Shown here one piece after another: positions 42,357 to 51,170 of a DNA stretch of 64,000 nucleotides. Each line of letters starts with the position of its first letter. Positions within the stretch are counted from its first letter, which is position 1. The notes beneath the pieces were generated by a model that saw only the letters and a program-made list of their open reading frames with translations, ran no database searches and was not told the DNA's origin. The stretch spans positions 48,842-112,841 of the forward strand of contig JAFEBS010000033.1 in NCBI GenBank assembly GCA_018242525.1, read 5' to 3'. This DNA is from Planctomycetota bacterium. GTDB lineage: Bacteria; Planctomycetota; Planctomycetia; Planctomycetales; Planctomycetaceae. The position numbers and the translations under genes were made by a program.

Positions 42357-44693
42357 TTATTGAGGTGGCTGAGCGGGTGCGCCTGGCACAACTCCGGGTT
42401 GCGGTGGAGCGACAGGCCCCCCCGGCACGGGTTGGGCATGGACGGGTTGGCCCGGCGGAACGCCGACAGGAGGACTGGCCGGCGCTGCGTGCGCCGCAGG
42501 AGCCCCAGGTGCGGCAGGGGCAACTCCAGTCGCGGATCCTGCAGGATTCTGTGGCACCGGAGTTTCCGACAACTTTCGGTCAGCCGGCAGCGTCGGCTTC
42601 CAGGCAAATTGAATGGTGAACAACGTTTGCGGAACCTGAATCACCTTCATCGGCCCTTGTTCCCCCCCCTTACCACCCATCGGAAGTCGGCCACCGGGCG
42701 GCATTGGAAACCCTCCGGAACCCGGCGGCATCGGGAACCCGCCCGAGCTTGGCGGCATCGGAAAGCCACCCGAGCCGGGGGGCATCGGGAATCCACCGGA
42801 ACCTGGTGGCATCGGATACCCGCCACCAAATCCCTTCGACTTGGCCCCTTGAGGCGCGCCGTTGGGATAGAAATCGATGAACGTCGGCGCTACGGAATCC
42901 GAGATTGTCGCATGCGAAATCCCGATGAACCGCACCGGAGTCCGGATCTCTGCGCCGTTGGAATCTCGGTGCTCGGCGAAATCACTCTGCAAGTTGCGCA
43001 ACAGAGTTGCCCGGACGTAATTGATCCCCCAACCTTCTGTGGGATTCTCCTTATCTTCGTGATAATGCACTCCATTCAGAGTAAACACATAGCCCGGCCC
43101 CTTGGGAGGGGTCTTCTGATCTTCCGCCGTCATGGATGTCTTGATGTTGTCGGCCATCGCCTTGTCACTGAACCACGCGCTCAGGTCATCATATTTCTTG
43201 CAGGTCAGACTGCGGATCGTGATCCGGTTCATGCGCCGGATTTCAGTTTCATCCAACTGCGCCCCAACGTCACGCGGCAGGCATTCGTCAATGGCTTTGT
43301 AGAGTTCCAGCCAGTTCTCGCGATTGGCCAGCATCCCCACCAGTTTCTTGCCATCATTGCGCAAGGTTTCGTTCTTCGTCTCTTCTTTCTTATAACCGTC
43401 CTTCAAGCCGTTGGCTTCACGAACGATCTCCTCGGCGGCCTTGGTTTGTTCACCGAACCGCGCTTCGCTGACAGACATGCAGACCGCGCCGTAACCAGCG
43501 GCGGACATCGACATGCCGACCAGCAGGGTGGCGGCCGTGGCCACGGCCCAGGGCTTCTTGCGGCGAACCTGCCTGGCGATGGCGATTTCCGGCGGCAGCA
43601 ATGTCGTGTGAATGTCGGTCAACTTCAGCGTCTGCAGCGCCAGGCCATACGGGACGCAGAATGTCAGCAGGTTATCCTGGAACAGCGGAGCATTCAGCAC
43701 ATGGTCGCCGGCAAGACCCTTAAAGGTGTCGACCCGCTCGACTTCATATTGCAGGTTCTGCTGCAGGAACTTCTGCAGGCCCGCCAGTCGAAAACCATTG
43801 CCAACGCCGATCAGGCGACCGATTTTTGCGCTGCGATTGACGCTGGAGAAGAAGCCTATCGATCGCTGAATTTCCGCGACGTAATCATTAAACACCGGAC
43901 GCAATGCCTGGAAGACGGCACGCGGGTCCGGCGATTTCGTGGCATTGCACTTCAGGTGCTCGGCCTTGGCAAATGTCAGTTTCATTTCCTTGGTCAGGGC
44001 GCGGGTGAAGTGATTGCCCCCCACCGGCATGTTACGAATCCAGATCTTTTTGCCATTGGTCACCATCAGGGTCGTGTTGTCACAACCCATGTCGACCACG
44101 ACCGAATAGTCTTCTTCGTCGTCGCGCGGCGAGCCCAGTCGGATCCCCAGGCGGTCGTAACACAGGAAGTTGTACAGCGCCAGCGGAGCAATCTGGACGA
44201 CCTCAACTTCCACCTTCTTCGCCAGGAACGGCTGCATGTGGTGCTGGACCTGTTCCCGTTTCATGGCGAACAGGCCGACTTCGCCATCCAGGATGAATCC
44301 ACTCTCTTCGACGCCGCCGCCCAGGGTCTGGAAGTCCCAGATCACTTCTTCCAGCGGGAACGGAATCTGCTGGCGGGCTTCGTACTTGACGATCTCTTTC
44401 ACACGGTTGGATTCCACCGGCGGCAACTGGATAAACTTGGCCAGTGCTGTCTGTCCGGGAAGACTGATCGAGACCAGGTCCGATGTCACCTGGTTACGAG
44501 ACAGGAATGTGTCGAGCGCCTGACGGATCAACTCATCAGGAACGGCATCCGGCTGGCTGAGCAGCTTGGGGTGCGGGACGTAATCGAAGGCCACGGCCAC
44601 AACCTGCTGCGCCGCCTCGGCGTACCGCAACTTGATGGCCTTCAGACCTGCTTGACCAATCTCAATTCCCCATGCCGATTGAGCGTCTGCCAT
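42357..44693 (-). CDS. pilM: PilM-like actin-fold ATPase fused to a membrane segment
   Basis: The 778-residue protein begins with the PilM fold: WGIEIGQAGLKAIKL near residue 8, VSISLPGQTALAKFIQLPPVE, and VKYEARQQIPFPLEEVIWD. YSVVVDMGCDNTTLMV is the second nucleotide-binding loop, and IRNMPVGGNHFTRAL and IGVGNGFRLAGL follow. PilM is a cytoplasmic actin-like protein that joins the PilN/PilO membrane complex of type IV pili. Here a transmembrane helix (about 385-405) follows the fold, so PilM and PilN-like functions may be fused. The C-terminal region (about 640-700) has GGFPMPPGS repeats. It is the first gene of a three-gene minus-strand operon. The fold call is firm; the exact machine is inferred. 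Confidence 0.82.
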   Translation of the reverse strand: MADAQSAWGIEIGQAGLKAIKLRYAEAAQQVVAVAFDYVPHPKLLSQPDAVPDELIRQALDTFLSRNQVTSDLVSISLPGQTALAKFIQLPPVESNRVKEIVKYEARQQIPFPLEEVIWDFQTLGGGVEESGFILDGEVGLFAMKREQVQHHMQPFLAKKVEVEVVQIAPLALYNFLCYDRLGIRLGSPRDDEEDYSVVVDMGCDNTTLMVTNGKKIWIRNMPVGGNHFTRALTKEMKLTFAKAEHLKCNATKSPDPRAVFQALRPVFNDYVAEIQRSIGFFSSVNRSAKIGRLIGVGNGFRLAGLQKFLQQNLQYEVERVDTFKGLAGDHVLNAPLFQDNLLTFCVPYGLALQTLKLTDIHTTLLPPEIAIARQVRRKKPWAVATAATLLVGMSMSAAGYGAVCMSVSEARFGEQTKAAEEIVREANGLKDGYKKEETKNETLRNDGKKLVGMLANRENWLELYKAIDECLPRDVGAQLDETEIRRMNRITIRSLTCKKYDDLSAWFSDKAMADNIKTSMTAEDQKTPPKGPGYVFTLNGVHYHEDKENPTEGWGINYVRATLLRNLQSDFAEHRDSNGAEIRTPVRFIGISHATISDSVAPTFIDFYPNGAPQGAKSKGFGGGYPMPPGSGGFPMPPGSGGFPMPPSSGGFPMPPGSGGFPMPPGGRLPMGGKGGEQGPMKVIQVPQTLFTIQFAWKPTLPADRKLSETPVPQNPAGSATGVAPAAPGAPAAHAAPASPPVGVPPGQPVHAQPVPGGPVAPPQPGVVPGAPAQPPQ
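42691..42825 (-). repeat. 27-bp in-gene tandem repeat (five units) in the PilM-like gene
   Basis: Five consecutive 27-bp units encode GG(F/Y)PMPPxS-type repeats. Third-codon positions vary between units, so the peptide repeat is under selection, or the array is old. It sits in a Pro/Gly/Met linker. Confidence 0.85.
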
Positions 44694-45319
44694 GATCGTG
44701 AATCCCTAGAACCTGAAAAAGTTCCACCGACTTCCCATGCGGAAGACCGCCGGAAGTTCGCTGTTCATCTCATCTTGAAACATCTGTAAAACTGCGATGT
44801 GATCTGCCGCGGACAAAGAACTGACCGCATTCGACATGTGAGTCATTGCCAATACCGAAATGGAGAATGTCGTGAATGGCAAAAATCCCTGTCCGCCGCT
44901 GATCAATCTGCCTCGACATCACGCGCATTCATTTTCGTAACAGCAAGCTACTTGTGGTTTAACGTAATGTCAACCGGCCAATTCTCGAAGCCTCCAAGAT
45001 TCCTGACCCGTAACGAAGTCAGAACCGCGATCGGGCTCGATCGAACTCCCCGTTGGACATTTCCCAACCCAACTTACCAAAGTAGCCGCCCCAATCGTGC
45101 GATTCCTTACAAGTGGAATCTCCCAATTCCGCCATGGGCAACTCTTCGACGATCGAGCTCCTTGAGAAGTTCCAAAAATCCTGCCCTGATCTTGATTTGT
45201 CGGTCGGCAGCCCCACCTTGTTTCCCAGGATCATCGTTGCCGAACCGGGCGGAAGCGACCATGATTCCAACGTGATACGAAGAATGTCCCGATCTTTGCC
45301 TTCAGGACCTGTTGATTCC
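44694..45319. other. Divergent intergenic region between PilM-like and GH38-like genes
   Basis: This 626-bp stretch (44694-45319) contains both promoters and no strong hairpin or repeat. An open frame in phase with the downstream gene covers 45113-45319 but shows no family features, so I leave it non-coding; the 5' border of the following gene is uncertain. Confidence 0.5.
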
Positions 45320-48208
45320 ATGAGCCTGCAAGACGTCGTCATCCTGATTCCCAGTCATAGTCTGGAAGATTTTCCCACCGAACAGACCGACAAACCGGCC
45401 GCCAGTCTGCTGAACTCGTTTGCTGTCGCCTGGCATCCGGCGTTGCTCGCCTGCACCGAAATCCTGCCTCACTGGCGTCGCGCCGATGAACCGTCGGCCA
45501 CGAATTCAACACAACTTATTTTCGTACCAACAGTTTGTGACGACTGGCTGCCGCATGGCTGGGCGGACGACACGCGCGCGACCGGGGCGACCGTGATCTC
45601 CGGATTCCATGACCGGGCAGAGATGGAAGCTGCCGCGTTGATGGCACTGCCGGAACCGGTTGATGTCGCGGCGGAACTGGTCGCGGATTTCTATTCCCTG
45701 GGGTTCTGCTGGTTGCAAGTGGAATTGCTGTCACGACATATGCGGAATTTCAGCAACGTCGATGAGGGACGTTTGCATCAGCGAGCGATCGCTGCCGCCC
45801 GGGCGGCTGTCGCCCACGATCACGAGACCGCTCAAACCCATCTGCGCGGCTGCTTCGAACTACTCCTGGAAGCTCGCGAACGCTTTTATCCTGTGGAGTG
45901 CTATCTGATCGACCTGTGCCTGACATTTAACGATCTGGGCGCCGACAGGTTCATCGAAGAATTGGGACGCGATGTCCCACTGAGTCTGCTGGCGACGGTC
46001 GCAGACATCGAAACGGTCTGTACCAAAACACCGGCCGTTCGGGATGCACTGCGGCATGCGTGCGAGGCCAACCTCGCCTGTATCGTCGGCGGCGAAGTCC
46101 GCGAAACGCCGCTGCCGCTGATCCCCCTGGAATCTGCCCTGTACCAGTTTCGGACCGGCCGTGAACGCTGGCAGGAATTGATCGGCCAGTCCCCCGTCGT
46201 GTGGGGACGTCGCAAGTACGGACTGTCGACAAATCTCCCGCAACTGCTGCACAAATTCGGATTCAAAGCGGCGCTGCATGTGGTGCTGGATGACGGCATT
46301 TATCCCGATCATGAATACACCAAGTTGCGCTGGCGTGGCTGTGACGAATCGATCGTCGATGCCCTCAGTCGCATCCCCCTGGCCGCCGACAGTGCCTCAA
46401 GTTACCTGCGGTTTCCCGTCCGGATGGCGGAATCGATGGACCATGACCAGGTGGCAGGATTGATTTTTGCGCGCTGGCCGGATGTCAGCGCCCCCTGGTA
46501 CGAGGACCTGCGCCGCTCTCAAAAGTATGCTCCGGTGCTGGGCCGGTTCGTGACGTTGCAGCACTTTTTCGAAGCGACTGAATTGCCGGGGCAGTTGAGC
46601 ACCTATCAGGCGTATGAGTATTTTCCACCGTACCTAATCCAAAGTGTGGCTCGCCGGGAAGCGGATCCCTTGAGCCGGTTTGCGGACCACGCGCTGCGTC
46701 GTCGTCGATTTGACACCGCCTTGTGGTGCCGCAATTTGTCACGAGCCCTGATGCGACAGGGTGTGGATCTGCCTGAGTCCGACCTCGCTGAGCAAGAACT
46801 GGAGGGAGGGACGCCCGACAGTGACGCCACTGCCAGGAAGGGGGCGAATGAGGTCCTTGGCAGGGTAGAAACCAGTTGGCCACAGGAACTCTCGCGGCTG
46901 GTCATGCACGGTTCGGGGGCCGGGCGAGGTTTCTTGCTGGTCAATTCGCTCTCGTTCGTGCGTCGAGTCTGCGTGCCGCTGCCCGGTTTGAAATCGCTTC
47001 CTGCAATCGCTGGACCGATCAAAGCGGCTCATGTTGATCCCGCCCAGCCGGGGAATTCTGTCGTTGTCGTCGAACTGCCCGGCGCCGGATATGTCTGGGT
47101 CCCCGAGGACGAGCGTGCGGCGGCAGCCCCCCCGGCGAGGCCGCCGATTGTCGAAGACGGTCTGTTGCGGAATGAATGGTTTGAACTGGCCATCAATGAG
47201 CAAACCGGCGGGATCGGCCACATTCGGCTGCACGACCAGCGAGCCAAACGACTGAGCCAGCAATTGTCTTTTCGCTTCCCACGCGAGCGCACGATTGGCG
47301 TGGGCGAAGACGCCGTGAAAACGCAGTATGCCGAGATGCGCTGTGCGACTCGTGAAATCACCGCGCGCGGGCCGGTTCGGGGTGAAATCACCACGACCGG
47401 GATCATCATCGACCAGACCAATGGAGAACGATTGGCGACTTTCCGGCAGGTCATTCGGGTCTGGAGGGCTCGGCCCATTGTGGAAATCGAGATCGAATTG
47501 AGTGATCTGAAGATTCCGGATGGCGATCCGTGGAACAATTACTTCGCCTCACGCTTTGCCTGGAGCGACAGCTCCTCGGCGGTCACGCGCAGTCTCTTCC
47601 ACACCGCCCAGGGATTTGGCAGTGAGCGTTTCGAAACTTCGGACTACATCGAAGCGGCGTCCGAAGGGGAACGCCTGACGATCGTGCCTCATGGACTTCC
47701 GTATCACCGAAAGACGGGCGACCGGATGGTGGATTCGATGCTGGTGGTGGCTGGTGAAACGCGTCGCCAGTTCAACTTTACCCTGGCTGTCGACGCTCCG
47801 TATCCGTTGGAGGCGGCTTGGAACGCCACCACTCCTGTGGCGGTCATTTCGACCGAAGTCGGCCCGCCACGCTCCGGGAACAGTGGCTGGTTCTTCCATC
47901 TTGATGCCCGCAACGTGCAGTTGACACGAGTCCTGGAACTGAGGGATCCTCCCGGACTTTCACTGCCGACGGGAGATTGCGACAGCATACCCCTGCCTGC
48001 CGGGCCGGGATTTGCCGTGCGACTGATCGAAACCGAGGGGCGAGCCAGGCGAGTGCGCCTGCGGACATTTCGCCAGCCGATCCATGCCCGCAAACGCGAT
48101 TTTCAGGGCCAGACGCAGGCCGAACTGGTTCTGGAAGGCGATTCCGTCCTGGTCGATGTCGGCGCGTTTGAGGTGACCGACGTGGAACTGCGATTCGGCC
48201 AGTCGTGA
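45320..48208 (+). CDS. GH38-like large cytoplasmic protein, probably a diverged glycoside hydrolase
   Basis: I start at ATG 45320 (AGGA at a long 12-base spacing), giving 962 residues; an upstream start at 45113 is possible. No signal peptide. The C-terminal half (about 560-950), a beta-sandwich with VEDGLLRNEWFELAINEQTGGIGHIRL and SDSSSAVTRSLFHTAQGFG, resembles the C-terminal domain of family 38 alpha-mannosidases. The N-terminal half has the character of a glycoside-hydrolase barrel, with a possible ILPHW and VVWGRRKYGLSTNLPQLLHKFGF, but the classical DPFGHS zinc site is not visible. Activity is therefore uncertain. Homologues probably exist in other planctomycetes. Neighbours give no metabolic clue. 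Confidence 0.55.
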   Translation: MSLQDVVILIPSHSLEDFPTEQTDKPAASLLNSFAVAWHPALLACTEILPHWRRADEPSATNSTQLIFVPTVCDDWLPHGWADDTRATGATVISGFHDRAEMEAAALMALPEPVDVAAELVADFYSLGFCWLQVELLSRHMRNFSNVDEGRLHQRAIAAARAAVAHDHETAQTHLRGCFELLLEARERFYPVECYLIDLCLTFNDLGADRFIEELGRDVPLSLLATVADIETVCTKTPAVRDALRHACEANLACIVGGEVRETPLPLIPLESALYQFRTGRERWQELIGQSPVVWGRRKYGLSTNLPQLLHKFGFKAALHVVLDDGIYPDHEYTKLRWRGCDESIVDALSRIPLAADSASSYLRFPVRMAESMDHDQVAGLIFARWPDVSAPWYEDLRRSQKYAPVLGRFVTLQHFFEATELPGQLSTYQAYEYFPPYLIQSVARREADPLSRFADHALRRRRFDTALWCRNLSRALMRQGVDLPESDLAEQELEGGTPDSDATARKGANEVLGRVETSWPQELSRLVMHGSGAGRGFLLVNSLSFVRRVCVPLPGLKSLPAIAGPIKAAHVDPAQPGNSVVVVELPGAGYVWVPEDERAAAAPPARPPIVEDGLLRNEWFELAINEQTGGIGHIRLHDQRAKRLSQQLSFRFPRERTIGVGEDAVKTQYAEMRCATREITARGPVRGEITTTGIIIDQTNGERLATFRQVIRVWRARPIVEIEIELSDLKIPDGDPWNNYFASRFAWSDSSSAVTRSLFHTAQGFGSERFETSDYIEAASEGERLTIVPHGLPYHRKTGDRMVDSMLVVAGETRRQFNFTLAVDAPYPLEAAWNATTPVAVISTEVGPPRSGNSGWFFHLDARNVQLTRVLELRDPPGLSLPTGDCDSIPLPAGPGFAVRLIETEGRARRVRLRTFRQPIHARKRDFQGQTQAELVLEGDSVLVDVGAFEVTDVELRFGQS

Positions 48209-48393
48209 CGGACCCGGCCGGATGCGGCGCTGTCGTCAATCCGTGACGGTTCATGATTCCTTCACATCGAGCCCCCGGATATGAAGTCTTGGTGAGATTC
48301 CTGGCCGCCGCTTGTCAGCGTTCTCAAAAATCGTGACGCTGCCGTCGGAAGTTTTTTGCGGCAATACGGGCGCATTTCGAATCGGGGAATGTC

Positions 48394-49356
48394 ATGAGAA
48401 CATTGGTGGCGTTGCTGGTTTTCATTCTTGGGTCGCAGACCTGTTCGGCATGGTGGGAGGCTGGTCACCAGATCATCACGCTTCTCGCCTATGATCTCCT
48501 GGACGAGGCCGAGCAAACACATCTGCTGGCGATCCTCAAAGATCATCCCCGACTGGCGGAAGACTTTGTGGCTCCGAAGACCGAGAGGCGGTTCACGCCC
48601 GACGAACACAACCGGTGGCTGGTGGGTCGGGCCGGTTATTGGCCCGACGTCGCCCGATCGCAACCCGAATACAGTCGCCCGTCCTGGCACTATCAACTGG
48701 GATCGACGCTGACGATTGGCAAAGTGCCGCATGTTCCGAAAACTCCCGGGCCGATCCCGGCAGATGCCACGCTGCAGACCCAGGAACTGCATATCGCTCA
48801 GGCGATCGCACTCTGCCGCTCCGTTCTCCACGACCAGACCCGATCCCGCTCTGATCGTGCGCTGGCGATCTGCTGGCTGGCGCATCTGGTCGGCGACTCT
48901 CATCAACCCTGCCATGCCGGAAGCCTGTACGTCTCAAAAGTCTTTCCGGAAGGCGACCGGGGGGCCAATTCCATCCCGACAAAACAGACCAAGAATCTGC
49001 ATGCCCTCTGGGATAGTCTGCTGGGTGACCAATACGATCCTGGCGATATCCGCCGACGTTGCAATGTGATCCGTTCCGATACTGTCCACTGGCAGCAGGC
49101 GCAGGCGGCCGCGCACGAGCCGGAAGGGATGAATCCCCTGACCTGGCTGGCCGAAAGCGCTGAATGCGGGCGGAGTCATGTCTACACTCCGGAGATTCTG
49201 GCTGCGGTCGATGCGGTCGCGCGGGGGCTGACCAGGAAAATTGAAGTGATCGAACTGTCCGATGAATATCTGCAGGCCGCCGGAGAACTGTCGCGAGTCC
49301 GCGCGGCATTTGCTGCTCATCGGCTGGCGCTGATCCTGAAGAAGGATCTGAAATGA
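48394..49356 (+). CDS. S1/P1-type nuclease
   Basis: The 320-residue protein has a signal peptide with cleavage expected before Trp20 (TCSA|WWEAGHQ). The mature N-terminal Trp is itself a zinc ligand in the S1/P1 family, as here. Further ligand motifs are H25 (AGHQIITLLA), HYQL, HLVGDSHQPCHAG and NLHALWDSLL, together enough for the three-zinc site. Such secreted enzymes cut single-stranded nucleic acids and remove 3' phosphates, so a nutrient-scavenging role is likely. GGGGAATGTC precedes the ATG. The family length (about 270-320) is met. Confidence 0.9.
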   Translation: MRTLVALLVFILGSQTCSAWWEAGHQIITLLAYDLLDEAEQTHLLAILKDHPRLAEDFVAPKTERRFTPDEHNRWLVGRAGYWPDVARSQPEYSRPSWHYQLGSTLTIGKVPHVPKTPGPIPADATLQTQELHIAQAIALCRSVLHDQTRSRSDRALAICWLAHLVGDSHQPCHAGSLYVSKVFPEGDRGANSIPTKQTKNLHALWDSLLGDQYDPGDIRRRCNVIRSDTVHWQQAQAAAHEPEGMNPLTWLAESAECGRSHVYTPEILAAVDAVARGLTRKIEVIELSDEYLQAAGELSRVRAAFAAHRLALILKKDLK

Positions 49357-49514
49357 CCCGGCGACGATTGAAGGGGACCATCGAGTTTTTGTGATCGACC
49401 AACGAGAAAACTCCTGCATCATGGACCGCGCCACCGGGTGTGAATTTGAGTATGATGCATGGACGTCGTACGCCGTTTTGCTCGAGTGGCTTCCCCAAAT
49501 CTGAGTCTTGTTTC

Positions 49515-50588
49515 ATGTCTGTCTGGACAGGTCTTCGCGGTCATGCAGTTCAGCGCGAGATGTTTCGCCGGGCGGTTTCGCGCGGGCGATTGTCTCAGTC
49601 ATATTTGTTCGTGGGCCCCGACGGGATTGGCAAGCAACTATTTGCCCGGCGACTGGCCAACTGCCTGCTGTGCCGCGAACCGGGTGACGAATTGGAAGCG
49701 TGCGGTGAGTGTGCCAGTTGCCGCCCCTTTCATGCCGGCAATCATCCCGATTTTTTGTTTGTCGATCGTCCGGAAGGAAAGCGGGAACTGCCAATCGACC
49801 TGATTGCCGGTTCCCCGGAACGCCGCGGACAGGAAGGACTGTGTCACGACCTGTCACTGCGACCCCTCGAAGGTTCCCGCAAGATCGCCATCGTCAATGA
49901 TGCTGATACCATGACCGAGCCCGGTGCCAACGCGTTTCTGAAGACGCTGGAAGAACCGCCCGAGCGGGCGATGCTGTTGCTCGTGGCCTCCAACCTGGAT
50001 GCCGTGATGCCAACCATTCGTTCCCGGTGCCAGTTGGTTCGGTTCTCGGCCCTGTCGACGACTGACGTCGAAGAGTTGCTGATTGAACTTGGATTGGTTC
50101 CGTCGTCCGAGGAAGCTCGTTTTGCTGCGGCACTTTCTGAAGGAAGCCTGACGATTGCTCGCCAACTGCTTCGACCGGAACTTCGGGAACTGCGAACGAC
50201 GCTGTATACCGCGCTGTCCCAGGGAAACTTCAGCGGCTTGAGCTTGGCGAAGAGCCTGTTGGAAGTGATCGACAGCATCAGCGCGGATACTCCCGAGCAA
50301 CGTGTCCACGCCAACTGGTTGATTCGATTCGCCGTCGAATACTACCGTTCGGCCCTGCGCGGCCTCAGCCAACATGACCGTGAGACAGACTTCGGTGCCA
50401 TTCCGATGGCTCAGAGTTGGGCTGGCACTTTGACCAATCGGGCCGAACCGCTCGAATTGATTGGCACGTTGATCGAACGGGCCATTGAAGGTGCGAATCA
50501 TATCGAGCAAAACGTTCCCGTACCGTTGGCGCTGGAAGCCATGCTGGATGACTTGGCGAGAATGTCGCGTCCTGTGATCGCTCGATGA
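49515..50588 (+). CDS. holB: DNA polymerase III delta prime subunit
   Basis: The 357-residue AAA+ protein starts at ATG 49515. It has a P-loop-like GPDGIGK at 34-40, a zinc-binding Cys cluster (C50, C53, C63, C66, C69) typical of delta prime and tau/gamma, an acidic box NDADTMTEPGANAFLKTLEEPP, and the SRC sensor motif IRSRCQ. In the clamp loader delta prime acts as the stator that loads the beta clamp. The C-terminal half is helical and divergent, as in other HolB. RicT, normally encoded right after holB in Bacillus, appears 3.4 kb downstream, separated by DUF1598 and DUF1559 genes. Its last codons are duplicated downstream (see repeats). Confidence 0.93.
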   Translation: MSVWTGLRGHAVQREMFRRAVSRGRLSQSYLFVGPDGIGKQLFARRLANCLLCREPGDELEACGECASCRPFHAGNHPDFLFVDRPEGKRELPIDLIAGSPERRGQEGLCHDLSLRPLEGSRKIAIVNDADTMTEPGANAFLKTLEEPPERAMLLLVASNLDAVMPTIRSRCQLVRFSALSTTDVEELLIELGLVPSSEEARFAAALSEGSLTIARQLLRPELRELRTTLYTALSQGNFSGLSLAKSLLEVIDSISADTPEQRVHANWLIRFAVEYYRSALRGLSQHDRETDFGAIPMAQSWAGTLTNRAEPLELIGTLIERAIEGANHIEQNVPVPLALEAMLDDLARMSRPVIAR

Positions 50589-50676
50589 GGCTGCGCGAGT
50601 TCCTGGTTCTGAGTTCTTGGTTCTTGGTTCTGAGTTCCCAATCGTCGCGACCTGTGATCGCTCGATGAGGCTGCGC
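50564..50676. repeat. Direct repeat of the holB 3' end flanking a GTTCTTGG-rich insert
   Basis: The 33-bp unit at 50564-50596 (ends CTGCGC, includes the holB stop) recurs at 50644-50676, 80 bp away, with one mismatch. Between them lies about 47 bp of GAGTTCCTGGTTCTGAG and TTCTTGGTTCTTGGTTC repeats. The same words occur inverted at 5934-6043. Confidence 0.85.
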
Positions 50677-51170
50677 ATGAGCGTGACCTCGTGGCCATCG
50701 CCAATGCTATAAGCGGTTGAGTCGTGAGACGTGTGAGGTTTGGAGCGTTTGTGATTGGAAGATGCCATCGCTCCAGTCATCGGCTTGACAATGAAACGAT
50801 TCTTGCCAGGACGGCAAATTCATTTCTGGGCGTGAAAAAAGACGTGCTCCCGCACGGGTCTGGCCCAGATATGGCCTGTTCACACCGGTGAACAACTTTG
50901 GATTCCGGAGTGAATTCGGAGCCATTGTCTCGTCGAGGAATCACATCAAGTGAGCCTTATTTCAACTTCCACAAGTCGCTGCTGTTTTTGCAGGTTGCGT
51001 AAACCAACAAGATCGCAAGCTCAACTTTGGACGGCGATTTGCGGCTGTCGATCCTTTAAGCCCTGATCCGCATGCCCCGAAACTGCTTTTTGGAACGCGC
51101 CCTGCAACGACCGGGACCGTCAACTTAGCCTGTTCTTCGGATTATCGTTGTTGTGAGAGGATATGAACTG
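50589..51170. other. Intergenic region after holB
   Basis: The 582 bp hold the GTTCTTGG repeat (50597-50643), the repeated copy of the holB end (50644-50676) and a small palindrome GTTCAC-ACCG-GTGAAC (50878-50893). I found no convincing ORF or terminator. Confidence 0.6.

Noticed and set aside
42691..42825. Possible CRISPR-like array
   Set aside because: The 27-bp units are in frame, without unique spacers, and encode GGFPMPPGS repeats.
41460..44789. A 1109-codon open frame on the plus strand across the PilM-like cluster
   Set aside because: It lies antisense to two genes, one with firm PilM motifs, spans their gap and has no recognisable domain. It arises from high GC at third positions of the true genes.
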